Both the position numbers and the translations under genes were made by a program. Of a stretch of 64,000 nucleotides of DNA, positions 45,970-54,530 are shown piece after piece (the first letter of the stretch is position 1; the number at the start of each line of letters is the position of its first letter). The DNA comes from Aquincola tertiaricarbonis (GTDB lineage Bacteria > Pseudomonadota > Gammaproteobacteria > Burkholderiales > Burkholderiaceae_C): contig NZ_CP097635.1 of assembly GCF_023573145.1 (NCBI RefSeq), forward strand, positions 806,001 through 870,000, given 5' to 3'. The notes under the pieces were generated by a model. It was not told the DNA's origin, did no database searches, and saw only the letters and a list, made by a program, of their open reading frames with translations.

Positions 45970-46004
45970 GATGGACTCCTCGTTGCGGTCGGTCGATCGA
46001 TCGG

Positions 46005-47681
46005 TCAACTGGCGTAGAGCTGCTGGAACACCACCTCGGCCCACAGGTCGCGGCTCGTGCGCCACGACTCCCAGGCCTGTGCACACGCGTCCGCCCCGAC
46101 GCGCTCCAGCTGGTACCAGGGGTTGGCGACCCGGTCCGGGTCGTGGGCGCCCCACTGATCGAGCCACTGCTGCGTCCACGGCAACCAGGCAAGCGCTGGC
46201 GTCACCTTGTCTGACCAGGCCTGCCGGCTGACCCGCATCGGATGCAGTTCGCGCAGCTGGCGCGCCGATTCCGGCGTGACCGCCATGCGGACCCACGGCG
46301 ACACCCACTGCGCGTAGGCACGTTCGCTGGCCTCCGACAACGCCTGAACCTTGTCGAATCCAGCCGGGTTGGCTTCGAAGGGCAGATCCTCGAGGCGGCG
46401 CGGTTCGAAGCGGGCGCCGGGGGCGATGTCGCCGCCGGCGCCATCCTCCAGGACCATCTCATAGAGACCAGGTGCGAGTTCCTGGATCGCTCCTGCGTGG
46501 TGCAGGATGGCACGGTGCTCGCGCCGCGCCACGCCCGCCGACACGAAGATGCCGAGGTGTCCCACCTGCTTGTGCAGCAGATAGACGACACGCTGGCCGG
46601 CAGCTACCAGATCCTCGGTCGTGGCGAAGACTTCCTTGAGCCAACCCAGCGCCTGGTGCGGCGGCGTGATGTTGTCGCCGTAAGAGCTGAAGATCACCAG
46701 CGGCGCGCCGATGCGCTTCAGGTCCGCACGGCAATGGCCGTCGACCACGACCTCGCCGTCCTCGAGCCGATTGCCGACAAACAGTTCCCCGGCGATCGCC
46801 AGCATCTCTTCGCCGGCCAACTGGTAGAAGCCGTTCCACCAGCGCTCGAACTCCAGGAAGCGGTCGTGCTCGGCCTCGGGCTGCGCAAAGAGCGTGTCGT
46901 ACTTCCTGAACACGCCCTCGGGCCGCAGCGCCTCGAAGTTCTGCACCAGCCAGGCGCCGTCGAAGCGGCCGTTGCCCAGGTCCGACATCCAGTGCGCCGG
47001 CCAGACGCCGCCGGTGAAGCCACCGAGCAGGCGCATCGGGTTGATGCCGCGTTCACCCGCCCAGTACGACAGCGGCGAGCCATTCAGTACCGCCATCGCC
47101 GCGCGATGCTCGCAATGCGACAGCGCCAGCGTGATCGCCCAGCCGCCCTGGCAGTTGCCGTAGACGATCGGCGCCTTGCCGCGATGGCGCTTGGCAACGA
47201 TGTCGATGAAGGCTGCCAGCGTCTGCACGACGGCCCCCATCGTCTGTCCCTCGACCGGCTCTGGGTCGAAGACGACGAAGTAGACCGGGTGGCCCTCGAG
47301 CAGTGCCATGCCGACTTCCGAATCGCGCTTGAAGCCGCCGATGCCGGGGCCATGCCCGGCGCGCGGGTCGACCACGATCACTGGTGCGGCGCCCTTGCGC
47401 ACGTGCTTCTCGAGCGCATCGGTGCCACAGCGCGTGACGCGCAGCAGCCGGTAGTTCGACGGCGGTTCGAGATCCCGGCCGTCGGCCACCGGTTCGGACT
47501 CGAAATGCAGCAGGGGCGGCATGCCCGCGGCCTCGTGTGCCTTCATGTTGGCTGCACGTTCACGCAGCGTGTCGGCCGCCGCAGTGGCGCGCCACAGTGC
47601 GTCCAGCCAGTAGCGGGCGACCAGGCGACCGGGCGTGAGGCGCGCAGACGCGGCCTCGGCGGCGGTGTTCGGTGTCGGCAT
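46005..47681 (-). CDS. DUF3141 protein, PhaC-like alpha/beta hydrolase
   Basis: A 558-residue protein with a helical N-terminus (VARYWLDALWRATAAADTLRERAAN, like PHA synthase and phasin-type regions) and an alpha/beta-hydrolase core with DPRAGHGPGIGGFKRDSEVGMAL, the lipase-like box YGNCQGGW (nucleophile Cys, as in PHA synthase), and FSSYGDNITPPHQALGWL with a catalytic Asp and later QVGHLGIFVS with His. Genuine PhaC makes polyhydroxyalkanoate; DUF3141 proteins are related but uncharacterised. Sits in the FNR-box-preceded cluster with ackA-pduL and fabI. Confidence 0.8.
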   Translation of the reverse strand: MPTPNTAAEAASARLTPGRLVARYWLDALWRATAAADTLRERAANMKAHEAAGMPPLLHFESEPVADGRDLEPPSNYRLLRVTRCGTDALEKHVRKGAAPVIVVDPRAGHGPGIGGFKRDSEVGMALLEGHPVYFVVFDPEPVEGQTMGAVVQTLAAFIDIVAKRHRGKAPIVYGNCQGGWAITLALSHCEHRAAMAVLNGSPLSYWAGERGINPMRLLGGFTGGVWPAHWMSDLGNGRFDGAWLVQNFEALRPEGVFRKYDTLFAQPEAEHDRFLEFERWWNGFYQLAGEEMLAIAGELFVGNRLEDGEVVVDGHCRADLKRIGAPLVIFSSYGDNITPPHQALGWLKEVFATTEDLVAAGQRVVYLLHKQVGHLGIFVSAGVARREHRAILHHAGAIQELAPGLYEMVLEDGAGGDIAPGARFEPRRLEDLPFEANPAGFDKVQALSEASERAYAQWVSPWVRMAVTPESARQLRELHPMRVSRQAWSDKVTPALAWLPWTQQWLDQWGAHDPDRVANPWYQLERVGADACAQAWESWRTSRDLWAEVVFQQLYAS

Positions 47682-47687
47682 GACGTC

Positions 47688-47993
47688 TCAACTGCAGCAG
47701 CAGCCGCCGCGGCCCTTGCCGGCCGCACCGGCACCCGCACCACACCCGCCGGCGGGGTGCTGATGCGCGGCCGGCGCGCCTGTCGCGGCGCCCGCCTCAT
47801 GGCCGGCCTCGCCGAGTGCGGCGACCAGCTCAGGCACCTGGTGCGCGGCGTGCTCCCCGTGGACACGCGCGATGCCGCTGCCGAGATCGACCTCGACGTC
47901 CTGCACGCCCGGCACGCGCTTGAGCGCCTTGGTGACCGACGCGACGCAGGACCCGCAGGTCATGCCGTCGACTTTGAGTTCAGTGGTTTGCAT
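47688..47993 (-). CDS. copZ: HMA-domain copper chaperone with Cys-rich tail
   Basis: A 101-residue protein: a single ferredoxin-like HMA domain (residues 1-65) with the metal-binding motif GMTCGSC, followed by an Ala/Gly/His linker and a C-terminal cluster GRGGCCCS. CopZ proteins deliver Cu(I) to ATPases such as the one at 33515-35920. The extra tail with three adjacent Cys is unusual for the family and may be a second metal site. ATG at 47993; stop lies 6 bp before the DUF3141 start. Confidence 0.85.
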   Translation of the reverse strand: MQTTELKVDGMTCGSCVASVTKALKRVPGVQDVEVDLGSGIARVHGEHAAHQVPELVAALGEAGHEAGAATGAPAAHQHPAGGCGAGAGAAGKGRGGCCCS

Positions 47994-48011
47994 ATCGGGA
48001 CTGCTTGGGTT

Positions 48012-48317
48012 TCAGTGCTGGTGGCCGCCCTGGCCACCGGGAGGAAGCTGGCGCGTGTCGTCCTTGGGCTTCGTGTCCGACCCGCCGCCATGTCCACCGT
48101 GGCCGCCATGCCCGCCGTGCCCGCCGTGCCCGAACAAGTGCATCAGCGGGCAGGCCAGCAGGATCAGGAATGGCAGCAGTTGCCCGAGGTGCGCGTTGTG
48201 GCGGAAGAACATCCAGGCCACTGCAGCAGCCAGACCGATCCACAGCACCCATTGGTTGATGCGGGACCAGTTCGGGCCGGACGGGCGACCGTTGCCGTGT
48301 TCATGGGAGTGGTTCAT
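48012..48317 (-). CDS. DUF2933-like small membrane protein with His-Gly repeat
   Basis: A 101-residue protein. The ATG at 48317 opens a His-rich leader (NHSHEHGNGRPSG), then two hydrophobic helices (INQWVLWIGLAAAVAWMFFRHNAHLGQLLPFLILLACPLMHLF), then four or more HGG repeats (GHGGHGGHGGHGGHGGG) and a short acidic/His end. DUF2933 proteins often accompany copper-resistance genes. The repeat would bind divalent metal at the membrane surface. Confidence 0.75.
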   Translation of the reverse strand: MNHSHEHGNGRPSGPNWSRINQWVLWIGLAAAVAWMFFRHNAHLGQLLPFLILLACPLMHLFGHGGHGGHGGHGGHGGGSDTKPKDDTRQLPPGGQGGHQH

Positions 48318-48348
48318 GGAGGATCTCCTGGCTGCCTTGATGCGTCGG

Positions 48349-48642
48349 TCACTGGTTCTTGTGGAACTTCGCGTGGTCGTGCACGGGCTTGGTCCTCGCC
48401 TTGGCCTTAGCGCTTGACGCCGCTTCGGCTGGTGCACAGGGCATGGACTTGGCCGAAGGCGCATTGCGCTCGGCACCGTGGTCATGGCGCTTCATCGCGC
48501 CGGCACTGCAGTCCATGGGCATCGGCATGGATGCCGCAGCAGCGACAGCCGGGGCGGCCGCAGGGCGCTCCTGCGCCGCCGCGCCGGCGACTCCGAGCGC
48601 GAGGACGACAAAGGACGACAGCAGAACGAGGGGGGTGCGCAT
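48349..48642 (-). CDS. Small exported His/Met-rich protein
   Basis: A 97-residue protein with a clear signal peptide (VLLSSFVVLALGVAGAAAQE) and a mature part carrying MPMPMDCSAG, KRHDHGAE and HDHAKFHKNQ metal-binding motifs. I do not recognise a family. Its gene lies 31 bp upstream of the DUF2933-like gene in the same direction. Probably a periplasmic copper binder. Confidence 0.65.
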   Translation of the reverse strand: MRTPLVLLSSFVVLALGVAGAAAQERPAAAPAVAAAASMPMPMDCSAGAMKRHDHGAERNAPSAKSMPCAPAEAASSAKAKARTKPVHDHAKFHKNQ

Positions 48643-48782
48643 GGCAAGACTCCTGATGAGGAAAGGACACGGAACGGAAACCCGAGCGGGGAATGCCGCC
48701 GCCTCACAGCGCCGCTGCGGGCGCGAGGGCGATCGGAAGACAGGACGCGGCGCGGATCAGATCCGCGCGGCGTCCGGGCGTG

Positions 48783-49199
48783 TCAAAGCGCGAGGCGCTG
48801 GAACGCGATGCGCGGCGGAGGCCCGCCGGGCAGGTTCGGCGAGTCGACCACCAGTTGATCGACTGAGTGCTCGGCCTGGCCGGCCGCCGAAAGTGTGTGG
48901 GACACTGGCAGCGCGAAACCGAGCGCGGCCAAGCCGTCGCCGACAACCTTCAACTGCGGGGCGCCGATCGACGACTTCTCGCAGAAGTCCAGGCAGTTGA
49001 TCTTGGCAAGGTCACCCTGCTCGTTGCCGTGTTCGTGCTTCTGAACAGCGTCGGCGGCAGGCGTCGTTGCCACTTCGGAGCGGTGATGCGCCGGCTCGCC
49101 AAGAGCGCAGGCGTTGGCCACACCCATCGCGAGGCCGAACAGCCACACGAGCAGCACCTGGGCTGCCCATCGGCGGAGACGTCGGCGATCGCTGAACAT
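48783..49199 (-). CDS. Small exported Cys/His protein, first gene after FNR box
   Basis: A 138-residue protein with a hydrophobic N-terminal segment (QVLLVWLFGLAMGVANACALG) and the motif KINCLDFCEKSS in the middle, HEHGNEQGD before it. A similar small protein with an SxCxxCC-like motif is encoded at 59307-59747. Family unknown; the pattern resembles proteins found with copper and stress genes. ATG at 49199 is preferred because it lies just downstream of a predicted start site (~49232); an upstream Met codon (49283) would fall before that site. No strong ribosome-binding site is seen. Confidence 0.6.
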   Translation of the reverse strand: MFSDRRRLRRWAAQVLLVWLFGLAMGVANACALGEPAHHRSEVATTPAADAVQKHEHGNEQGDLAKINCLDFCEKSSIGAPQLKVVGDGLAALGFALPVSHTLSAAGQAEHSVDQLVVDSPNLPGGPPPRIAFQRLAL

Positions 49200-49231
49200 G
49201 ATGACGCGCGGGCGAGGCAAGGCAGATTCGT

Positions 49232-49280
49232 TGAGTCGAGAATAGGCGCGGACTCGCCAACGCCGTTTGATCGGCATCAA
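49232..49280 (-). promoter_or_regulatory. FNR/Anr-type class II promoter
   Basis: TTGATCGGCATCAA (49267-49280) is a perfect FNR/Anr/Crp-Fnr consensus box (TTGAT-N4-ATCAA). On the minus strand the best -10, TATTCT at 49244-49239, would start transcription near 49232, putting the box centre (49273.5) at -41.5, the classic position for activation by FNR. It would drive the minus-strand cluster beginning at 49199. Confidence 0.7.
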
Positions 49281-49359
49281 CAATGCCTCCGTAGTCGACT
49301 ACGGACTCCGGTCCTGGTCGGCCGCTCACGCCGACGAGTCGCGGTACTGCCGTATTGCC

Positions 49360-50649
49360 CTACTGCTGCCGCTCCACCAGTGCACCGAGCAGCGCCAGCA
49401 CTCGCTCGGACATCGGCCGCCGGCGCCAGTCGAGCAGGTCGACGGACCTGCTGAGCGCAGCGTCGCGCTCGAAGTCCTCGCGCAGGCGCGCTGCCAGCGC
49501 GCGATCGGGCAGGGCCAGATTGAGTTCGTCGTTCAGGCCGAACGACCGGTTGTCGAAGTTGCTGGACCCGACGACGACCCACAGCTCGTCGACGAGCAGC
49601 ACCTTGCTGTGATTCATGCCGGGTTCGTACTCCAGCACCTCCACGCCGCCGCTGAGCAGGTCCCCATAGCGGCGCCGGCTCGCCCGCCGGGCGATCGGGT
49701 GGTTGTTGAGAGCGCCGGGCACGACGACCTGCACACGCACGCCGCGGCGCACCGCCTTTCGCAGTTCGGCCCGCATGCTGCGGTCCGGCAGAAAGTAGGG
49801 TGAGGTGATGCGGATCGACCGGCGGGCTCCGGCGATCAGCAACTGGAACAACATGCGTGCCCGCGTGGCCCGGCCCGCAGACGGCGTGCCCGTCACGACG
49901 ATCGCATCGGTGCCCACGGCGGGCTGGCTGCCGAGGGCGCGGCAGTGGGCGAACGATCCCGGATCGGTGAGCAGTTGGCCCGTACTTTCGAGCCAGTTCT
50001 CGGCGAAGGCGGCCTGCACCGATGTGACGATGGTTCCTTCGAGCCTCACCATGGTGTCGCGCCACGGCGGCTGCCCGGGCGGCCCGGTGTCCCACCAGGC
50101 CGCGAAGCCGGCGCCGCCGACGAACGCAACCTCGCCATCGACGACGATCAGTTCACGGTGCGTGCGGTTGTTGAACCGCTTCAGCGTGTGCCAGCGCACC
50201 GGCTGGTACCAGGCGACCTCGCCACCGGCCGCGCGCAGCCCGTCGAAGTACGCGGAGGGCGTTCGCCAGCTGCCGATCGCGTCGATGACCAGGCGCACGC
50301 GGACGCCGGCGTGCGCACGCTCGGTCAGCAGGTCGACGAGTTTGTCCGCCGCGGCGCTGACGTGGAAGACGTAGGCTTCCAGGTGCACGCTGCGACGGGC
50401 GCGTGCGATGGTGGCCAACTCCTCCGGATAGAACGCGACCCCGTTCGTCAGCACCTCGATGGAGGCTGCCTTCGTGACGGGCGCATCGACCAGCGCCGCG
50501 AGCAGGCCCATGAACTCGTGATCCTCCGGCGACGGGAGGTGGTCGTCGATATCGTAGGGCAGCCCGGGTTCGGCGAGTACAAGCACGAAGAGCAGACCCA
50601 GCAGCGAAGCGCTGGCCAGCAGGAACAGGTGCCACAGCTGGAAGGTCAA
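49360..50649 (-). CDS. cls: Phospholipase D-family protein, cardiolipin synthase-like
   Basis: A 429-residue protein with one N-terminal helix (LLASASLLGLLFVLVLA) and two HKD motifs, HRELIVVDGEVAFVGG (~172) and HSKVLLVDELWVVVGSSNFDNRSF (~345), the ClsA/ClsB pattern of cardiolipin synthases. It joins two phosphatidylglycerols (or PG and PE) to form cardiolipin. The start at 50649 is TTG and lacks a clear Shine-Dalgarno, so the true start could lie elsewhere; its gene begins 6 bp after the MgtC-like stop. The FNR box lies beyond its own stop, so it is probably transcribed separately. Confidence 0.85.
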   Translation of the reverse strand: MTFQLWHLFLLASASLLGLLFVLVLAEPGLPYDIDDHLPSPEDHEFMGLLAALVDAPVTKAASIEVLTNGVAFYPEELATIARARRSVHLEAYVFHVSAAADKLVDLLTERAHAGVRVRLVIDAIGSWRTPSAYFDGLRAAGGEVAWYQPVRWHTLKRFNNRTHRELIVVDGEVAFVGGAGFAAWWDTGPPGQPPWRDTMVRLEGTIVTSVQAAFAENWLESTGQLLTDPGSFAHCRALGSQPAVGTDAIVVTGTPSAGRATRARMLFQLLIAGARRSIRITSPYFLPDRSMRAELRKAVRRGVRVQVVVPGALNNHPIARRASRRRYGDLLSGGVEVLEYEPGMNHSKVLLVDELWVVVGSSNFDNRSFGLNDELNLALPDRALAARLREDFERDAALSRSVDLLDWRRRPMSERVLALLGALVERQQ

Positions 50650-50655
50650 CGCAAC

Positions 50656-51918
50656 TCAGCGCAATGCGAGCGCTGCTCCGACACCGACGAGTGCCATCGC
50701 CGCATAAGCCGGCAGCACCCTGAGCGCCAGCGATCGACTGTCGAGTACCCACAGCAGCCCGAGCTTGGTGACCTGGTTGACCGCGGCCGCGAGAAAGATG
50801 GCCAGGCCCGCGACCGACGCGCCCACGACCCCGTCGCCGACCATGCGGCCCACCGACAGTGTGATGGCATCGACGTCAACCAGGCCCGAGATCGCCGCCG
50901 TGACCAGCAATCCGGCGTCGCCGAACCGGTCCGCGAGGAATCGCCCGGCGAGCAGCACCGCGGCGAGGAACAGCGCGAACTGGACGGCCGCAGTCAGGTT
51001 CAGCGGATTCTGGGTCGACAGGTCCGGCAGGTCCCCCGCCTGCTCGCGCGTGGTCAGGTACGCACCGAACGCAGCGCCGGCGACGGCCATGGCGGCCAGG
51101 GTCCCGACGGTCGCCATGCCGAGAGCCGGCGCGGCGGCGCCGACAAGCACTGCCATGCGGCCGAACATGGCCGCGCACGCGAGCGTGGCACCTCCGGCAG
51201 CCAGTGGCCGCCATTGCGGGGCTTCCTTGGACCAGCGCGCCAGCGTCGCGGTAGTGGCCGTGCTGGACACCAATCCGCCCAGCAGTGCGGTAAGGGTCAG
51301 ACCGCGCCGCGCGCCAAGCCAGCGCATCAGGACGAATCCGATGAACGAGAGCAAGGCGAGCAACACGACCGCCCACCAGAGCTTGTAGGGATTCAGAGCC
51401 TCGAAGGGGCCGAACCCGCGATCGGGGAGGACCGGAAGGATGACGACGCTGATCAGCAGCAGTTGAATGCCGCTGGTCAACTCGCCTTCGGTGAGCTTGC
51501 CGATGCCGCTGTGCATCGGCCGCTTGAGTTGCAGCAGCGCGACCGTCACCACCGCGACGGCGGCGGCGAGCAATGTGCTGCCGTCCGCCGCCAGCACACC
51601 GACGAGGAACGTGGTGATGGCGGCCATCGCCGTGGTCAGGCCCATGACGCTGTGCATGCGGGCCGTCACGATGTAGCCGGCCAGGACCAGCAGCGCCACC
51701 GCGGCCAGCACGACGACCAGGAGGACCGCCCCCCATCGTTGCGCCAGCAGACCGCTCAGGCCGCCGAGCAAGCCGATCAGCGCAAACGTGCGCAGGCCGG
51801 CAACGCGGTGTCCGTCGGGCAGATCGCGCTGGTGCCAGCCGCGTTCCAAGCCGATGAGCAGGCCCGCCGCCAGCGCGATCCCGAGCCCCATCAGATCCGA
51901 CAGGGACACGCCGCTCAT
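50656..51918 (-). CDS. MgtC/SapB-family membrane protein with DUF4010
   Basis: A 420-residue integral membrane protein. The N-terminal MgtC-like segment GLGIALAAGLLIGLERGWHQRD and RTFALIGLLGGLSGLL (~12-55) is followed by ten or so helices forming the DUF4010 half. MgtC proteins adapt cells to low Mg2+ or modulate ATP synthase, but long versions with DUF4010 are uncharacterised. ATG at 51918 overlaps the preceding gene's stop by 4 bp (ATGA). Confidence 0.85.
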   Translation of the reverse strand: MSGVSLSDLMGLGIALAAGLLIGLERGWHQRDLPDGHRVAGLRTFALIGLLGGLSGLLAQRWGAVLLVVVLAAVALLVLAGYIVTARMHSVMGLTTAMAAITTFLVGVLAADGSTLLAAAVAVVTVALLQLKRPMHSGIGKLTEGELTSGIQLLLISVVILPVLPDRGFGPFEALNPYKLWWAVVLLALLSFIGFVLMRWLGARRGLTLTALLGGLVSSTATTATLARWSKEAPQWRPLAAGGATLACAAMFGRMAVLVGAAAPALGMATVGTLAAMAVAGAAFGAYLTTREQAGDLPDLSTQNPLNLTAAVQFALFLAAVLLAGRFLADRFGDAGLLVTAAISGLVDVDAITLSVGRMVGDGVVGASVAGLAIFLAAAVNQVTKLGLLWVLDSRSLALRVLPAYAAMALVGVGAALALR

Positions 51919-52787
51919 GGCTGCGATTCCGTGCCGAGTTCATTGGCAGGTACACATTGCTCGGGGGGGATCATCGGCGGCAGCTCCCCGACGCTCGACA
52001 GCCACTGCTCGATGTGTTGCAGGCACGCGTGGGGTGCTCGCAGCCAGGGATGGTGGTCCACGCCCTCGAGAACGCGCATCTCCCACATCGAGCGCGCGGT
52101 CGCCAGTGCCTGCGCCCCGTCCAAAGGCGCGGTCAGGTCCAAACTGCCGTGCAACATCAGGACTGGCAGGATCTGCGCCGTCGCCTCGGCCTCGACGCGC
52201 AAGTCATGGCGGTACAGCGCCTCCCACAAGGACGAGGTCGACGACACCATGTTGTGCGCAACGAGGTCTTCGGCGACTTCGCGCGGGATGTCGCGAAGAA
52301 GGCGCGGCAACAGGCGTCCGACGACCCGCCGCGTCAGGATGCATGCGAGCGCGGTCGCCCACATGTTCGTGTAGATCCAGCCGCCACGCTGCCGCGCAAA
52401 CCAGGCGACGGCTCCTTCGGCCCCGCCGAAGTTGGGAAGACTGATCAGTACGAGCCGCCTGACGACCGACGGATAGCGGGCGGCATAGGCAAGCGCCAGC
52501 GCGGCCCCGAGCGAGTGCCCGACCAGCGTCAAGGAGCGGTCCCCGGCCAGGCTCGCATGCAGCGCGGCGACGTGGCGCTCGACGCTGTAGCGCATCCAGG
52601 GCTTCGGCGACTCACCGAAGCCAAGCAGGTCGATCAGGACGGTGCGGTGCCCCGACAGTGCGAACGGCACCGGCCCGCAGGTCCAGTAGCGATGGGTCCC
52701 GCCCAGTCCGTGCAGCAGGACCGCGCAATGCTGACCGTGCCCCGCGTCAAAGCGCTTCAGCGGCAGTGTCTCGGTCCCCATGCGCAT
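51915..52787 (-). CDS. Alpha/beta hydrolase
   Basis: A ~290-residue protein. Hydrolase landmarks: oxyanion block VLLHGLGGTHRYW (~22), nucleophile elbow GHSLGAALALAYA (Ser), catalytic Asp in MLHGSLDLTAPLDGA and His in EGVDHHPWLRAP. ATG at 52787 (or 6 bp later at 52781) chosen because an earlier start would overlap the exported protein gene; GAGGT sits upstream. The substrate is unknown; similar proteins act as esterases or epoxide hydrolases. 4-bp overlap with the MgtC-like gene. Confidence 0.82.
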   Translation of the reverse strand: MRMGTETLPLKRFDAGHGQHCAVLLHGLGGTHRYWTCGPVPFALSGHRTVLIDLLGFGESPKPWMRYSVERHVAALHASLAGDRSLTLVGHSLGAALALAYAARYPSVVRRLVLISLPNFGGAEGAVAWFARQRGGWIYTNMWATALACILTRRVVGRLLPRLLRDIPREVAEDLVAHNMVSSTSSLWEALYRHDLRVEAEATAQILPVLMLHGSLDLTAPLDGAQALATARSMWEMRVLEGVDHHPWLRAPHACLQHIEQWLSSVGELPPMIPPEQCVPANELGTESQP

Positions 52788-52801
52788 CGGCCGCCACGAC
52801 C

Positions 52802-53188
52802 TCAGTTCTGGCGCTGGAGCCGAACATCGACTCGCGCGGGGCCCGACGACTTGTTGCTCCACATCCAGCAGTAGTCCTCGCGCACCGCAACCCGCAAGGT
52901 GTCCTGTCCGGAACTCACCTGAGCCTGTTTGGCCGGGAACTCAGCCTCCTTGCCCACGTGATAGTGAATGTTGAAGTCGACGGGTACCGACGCGGCGAAC
53001 TCCCAGCGAATGGAGTCCCCCGGCGCGAGCTTGCCGCAAAGCTCGACGAATCTGCCCGGTTCGACGTTGGCGCCGTGAGCGAATGCGCCGTCGCGACTCC
53101 AGGCGATCTCGACAATGTGGGAGGCCGCGAAGGCTTGGCTTGCCGTCACCAACGCAATGGCGGTCATAGCGAATCTGGCGGTCTGCAT
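52802..53188 (-). CDS. Small exported protein
   Basis: A 128-residue periplasmic protein with a signal peptide (TARFAMTAIALVTASQAFAA). The mature part has ELCGKLAPGDSIRWEFAASVPVDFNIHYHVGKE and ends with VREDYCWMWSNKSSGPARVDVRLQ; the paired Cys may form a disulfide. No family recognised. Starts 82 bp after the copper operon's last gene. Confidence 0.65.
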   Translation of the reverse strand: MQTARFAMTAIALVTASQAFAASHIVEIAWSRDGAFAHGANVEPGRFVELCGKLAPGDSIRWEFAASVPVDFNIHYHVGKEAEFPAKQAQVSSGQDTLRVAVREDYCWMWSNKSSGPARVDVRLQRQN

Positions 53189-53270
53189 GAACTTTGGTCC
53201 TTGTTGGGTCAGCATCATCCTCGACGCCGCACGGCGCTGCCTTGACGCGCGACACGTTCCCCACCCATCC

Positions 53271-53468
53271 TCATCGTCGCTTTCGGCGCTTTACCTTCCG
53301 AGGCTTCGGCTGTTGCGTCCGGCTCCCGTCGGCATTCCTGCGACGGTTCTTCCAGGCAAGGACCAGCGCCAGTCCGATGATGACCGCAGCGCTCGCCAAG
53401 CCGCCGACCAGCATGAGCCCCAACTCGCCGTGCGAAAGACTCGAGAGGTTCCTGAACTCGTGCGGCAT
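53271..53468 (-). CDS. Small single-helix membrane protein
   Basis: A 65-residue protein: short polar start, one helix (LGLMLVGGLASAAVIIGLALVLAW), and a strongly basic tail (KNRRRNADGSRTQQPKPRKVKRRKRR). Follows the cytochrome c gene by 4 bp. Function unknown; the tail would stay in the cytoplasm. Confidence 0.6.
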   Translation of the reverse strand: MPHEFRNLSSLSHGELGLMLVGGLASAAVIIGLALVLAWKNRRRNADGSRTQQPKPRKVKRRKRR

Positions 53469-53472
53469 CGGC

Positions 53473-53952
53473 TCAGCGTTGCTGCGACGAACTGCGGTTC
53501 ATCTCGTCGTGCTTGGCCCGGATGCTGATGGGCCACTGAGCCTTGATCCAGGAGAGCGCGGCCACGATCTCGGAATCGGTCAGCACGCCTTCGTACGCAG
53601 GCATCGAGGATTCGTACGACGCCAGGTTGGCAGCCTTGGCGACGCCGAACTTCGTGATTCGGAACAGCGTCTCGTCGGGGTGGTGCCACGTGTGTCCGGT
53701 GGCGTCGTGTGGCGGTGCTGGCAGGCGGCCTTGCGCGTCTCTCTGGCGCCAGTTGGGCTGGCCCTCGAGCTTCGCCCCGTGACAGGCGGCACAGTGCGTT
53801 CCGTAGACCTGCCGCCCCCGCGCCGTCACCTCGACATCGTCAGGTTTGAGCAGCCCGGTGCTTGCCAGCTTTGGCGCCAGGCGCGAGATGGCAACGAACA
53901 GAACCACCGCACCGATCACAGCGACAGCCAGGAGCAACCGGCTTCGTTTCAT
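53473..53952 (-). CDS. Membrane-anchored c-type cytochrome
   Basis: A 159-residue protein: one N-terminal helix (LLLAVAVIGAVVLFVAIS) as membrane anchor and a single cytochrome c domain with CAACH haem-binding motif in GTHCAACHGAKLEGQP; the axial Met is in SSMPAYEGVLTD. ATG at 53952 was chosen over upstream codons because the helix begins there. It could accept electrons from the multicopper oxidase or cupredoxin encoded in the same operon. Confidence 0.87.
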   Translation of the reverse strand: MKRSRLLLAVAVIGAVVLFVAISRLAPKLASTGLLKPDDVEVTARGRQVYGTHCAACHGAKLEGQPNWRQRDAQGRLPAPPHDATGHTWHHPDETLFRITKFGVAKAANLASYESSMPAYEGVLTDSEIVAALSWIKAQWPISIRAKHDEMNRSSSQQR

Positions 53953-53971
53953 GCGCTCGTCCTGATCGGCA

Positions 53972-54511
53972 TCACATCCTCGCGTCTGATCGAAGCAGAT
54001 CGCGCGCTTGCGTTCGGACCATCCGCCAGCTTGCAAGGGCCAGCCACGTCCCGATGCCTGCAGAGACCAGGCATGGGAGCAATTCCTGGTCGGGCCGCAA
54101 TGCCGCAAACGTCACCGCGATGCCGCCAGCAACGAAGGCCCAGAAGCGTGTTTCGGCCCAACGGGCCTGCCGGTCCAACTGAACAACGACCAGAAGGGCT
54201 GCAGCAACGGCGACCAATGCGAGTGTGGCGCGCGCATTGTGATGCCCCATCTGCCAGTAGCCCGCCAAGCCAGCCGCGATGATGGCGAACAGCGCAACGG
54301 CGAGCAGCAGCCCCAACAGACCCGCAAAGAGGCAGCGGACTCCTGCACGCCATGCATCCCATGGAGCGCCGTTGTCCATGCCCCAAAGGAACAGCCGATG
54401 CGCAGCAGCCGCGGAGGCCGCGAGCAACACGCACTCGTGCCACGCCAGACCCGCGGCACTCAGCGTCGCAACAATGCCGACGCTGAGCGCCTTCGCGACC
54501 GAGGAGCGCAT
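53972..54511 (-). CDS. Membrane protein, CopD-like
   Basis: A 179-residue protein with about five hydrophobic helices (KALSVGIVATLSAAGLAWHECVLLAA; VRCLFAGLLGLLLAVALFAIIAAGLAGYW; LALVAVAAALLVVVQLD; FWAFVAGGIAVTFAAL; LVSAGIGTWLALASWRM). The shape and place within a copper operon recall CopD-type copper-resistance membrane proteins, but I see no decisive motif. Confidence 0.55.
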   Translation of the reverse strand: MRSSVAKALSVGIVATLSAAGLAWHECVLLAASAAAAHRLFLWGMDNGAPWDAWRAGVRCLFAGLLGLLLAVALFAIIAAGLAGYWQMGHHNARATLALVAVAAALLVVVQLDRQARWAETRFWAFVAGGIAVTFAALRPDQELLPCLVSAGIGTWLALASWRMVRTQARDLLRSDARM

Positions 54512-54530
54512 CGCACCGTCCTCGCAGGAC

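Noticed and set aside
46242..48410. 722-codon open frame on the plus strand
   Set aside because: Antisense of the DUF3141 and copZ genes; no recognisable domain.
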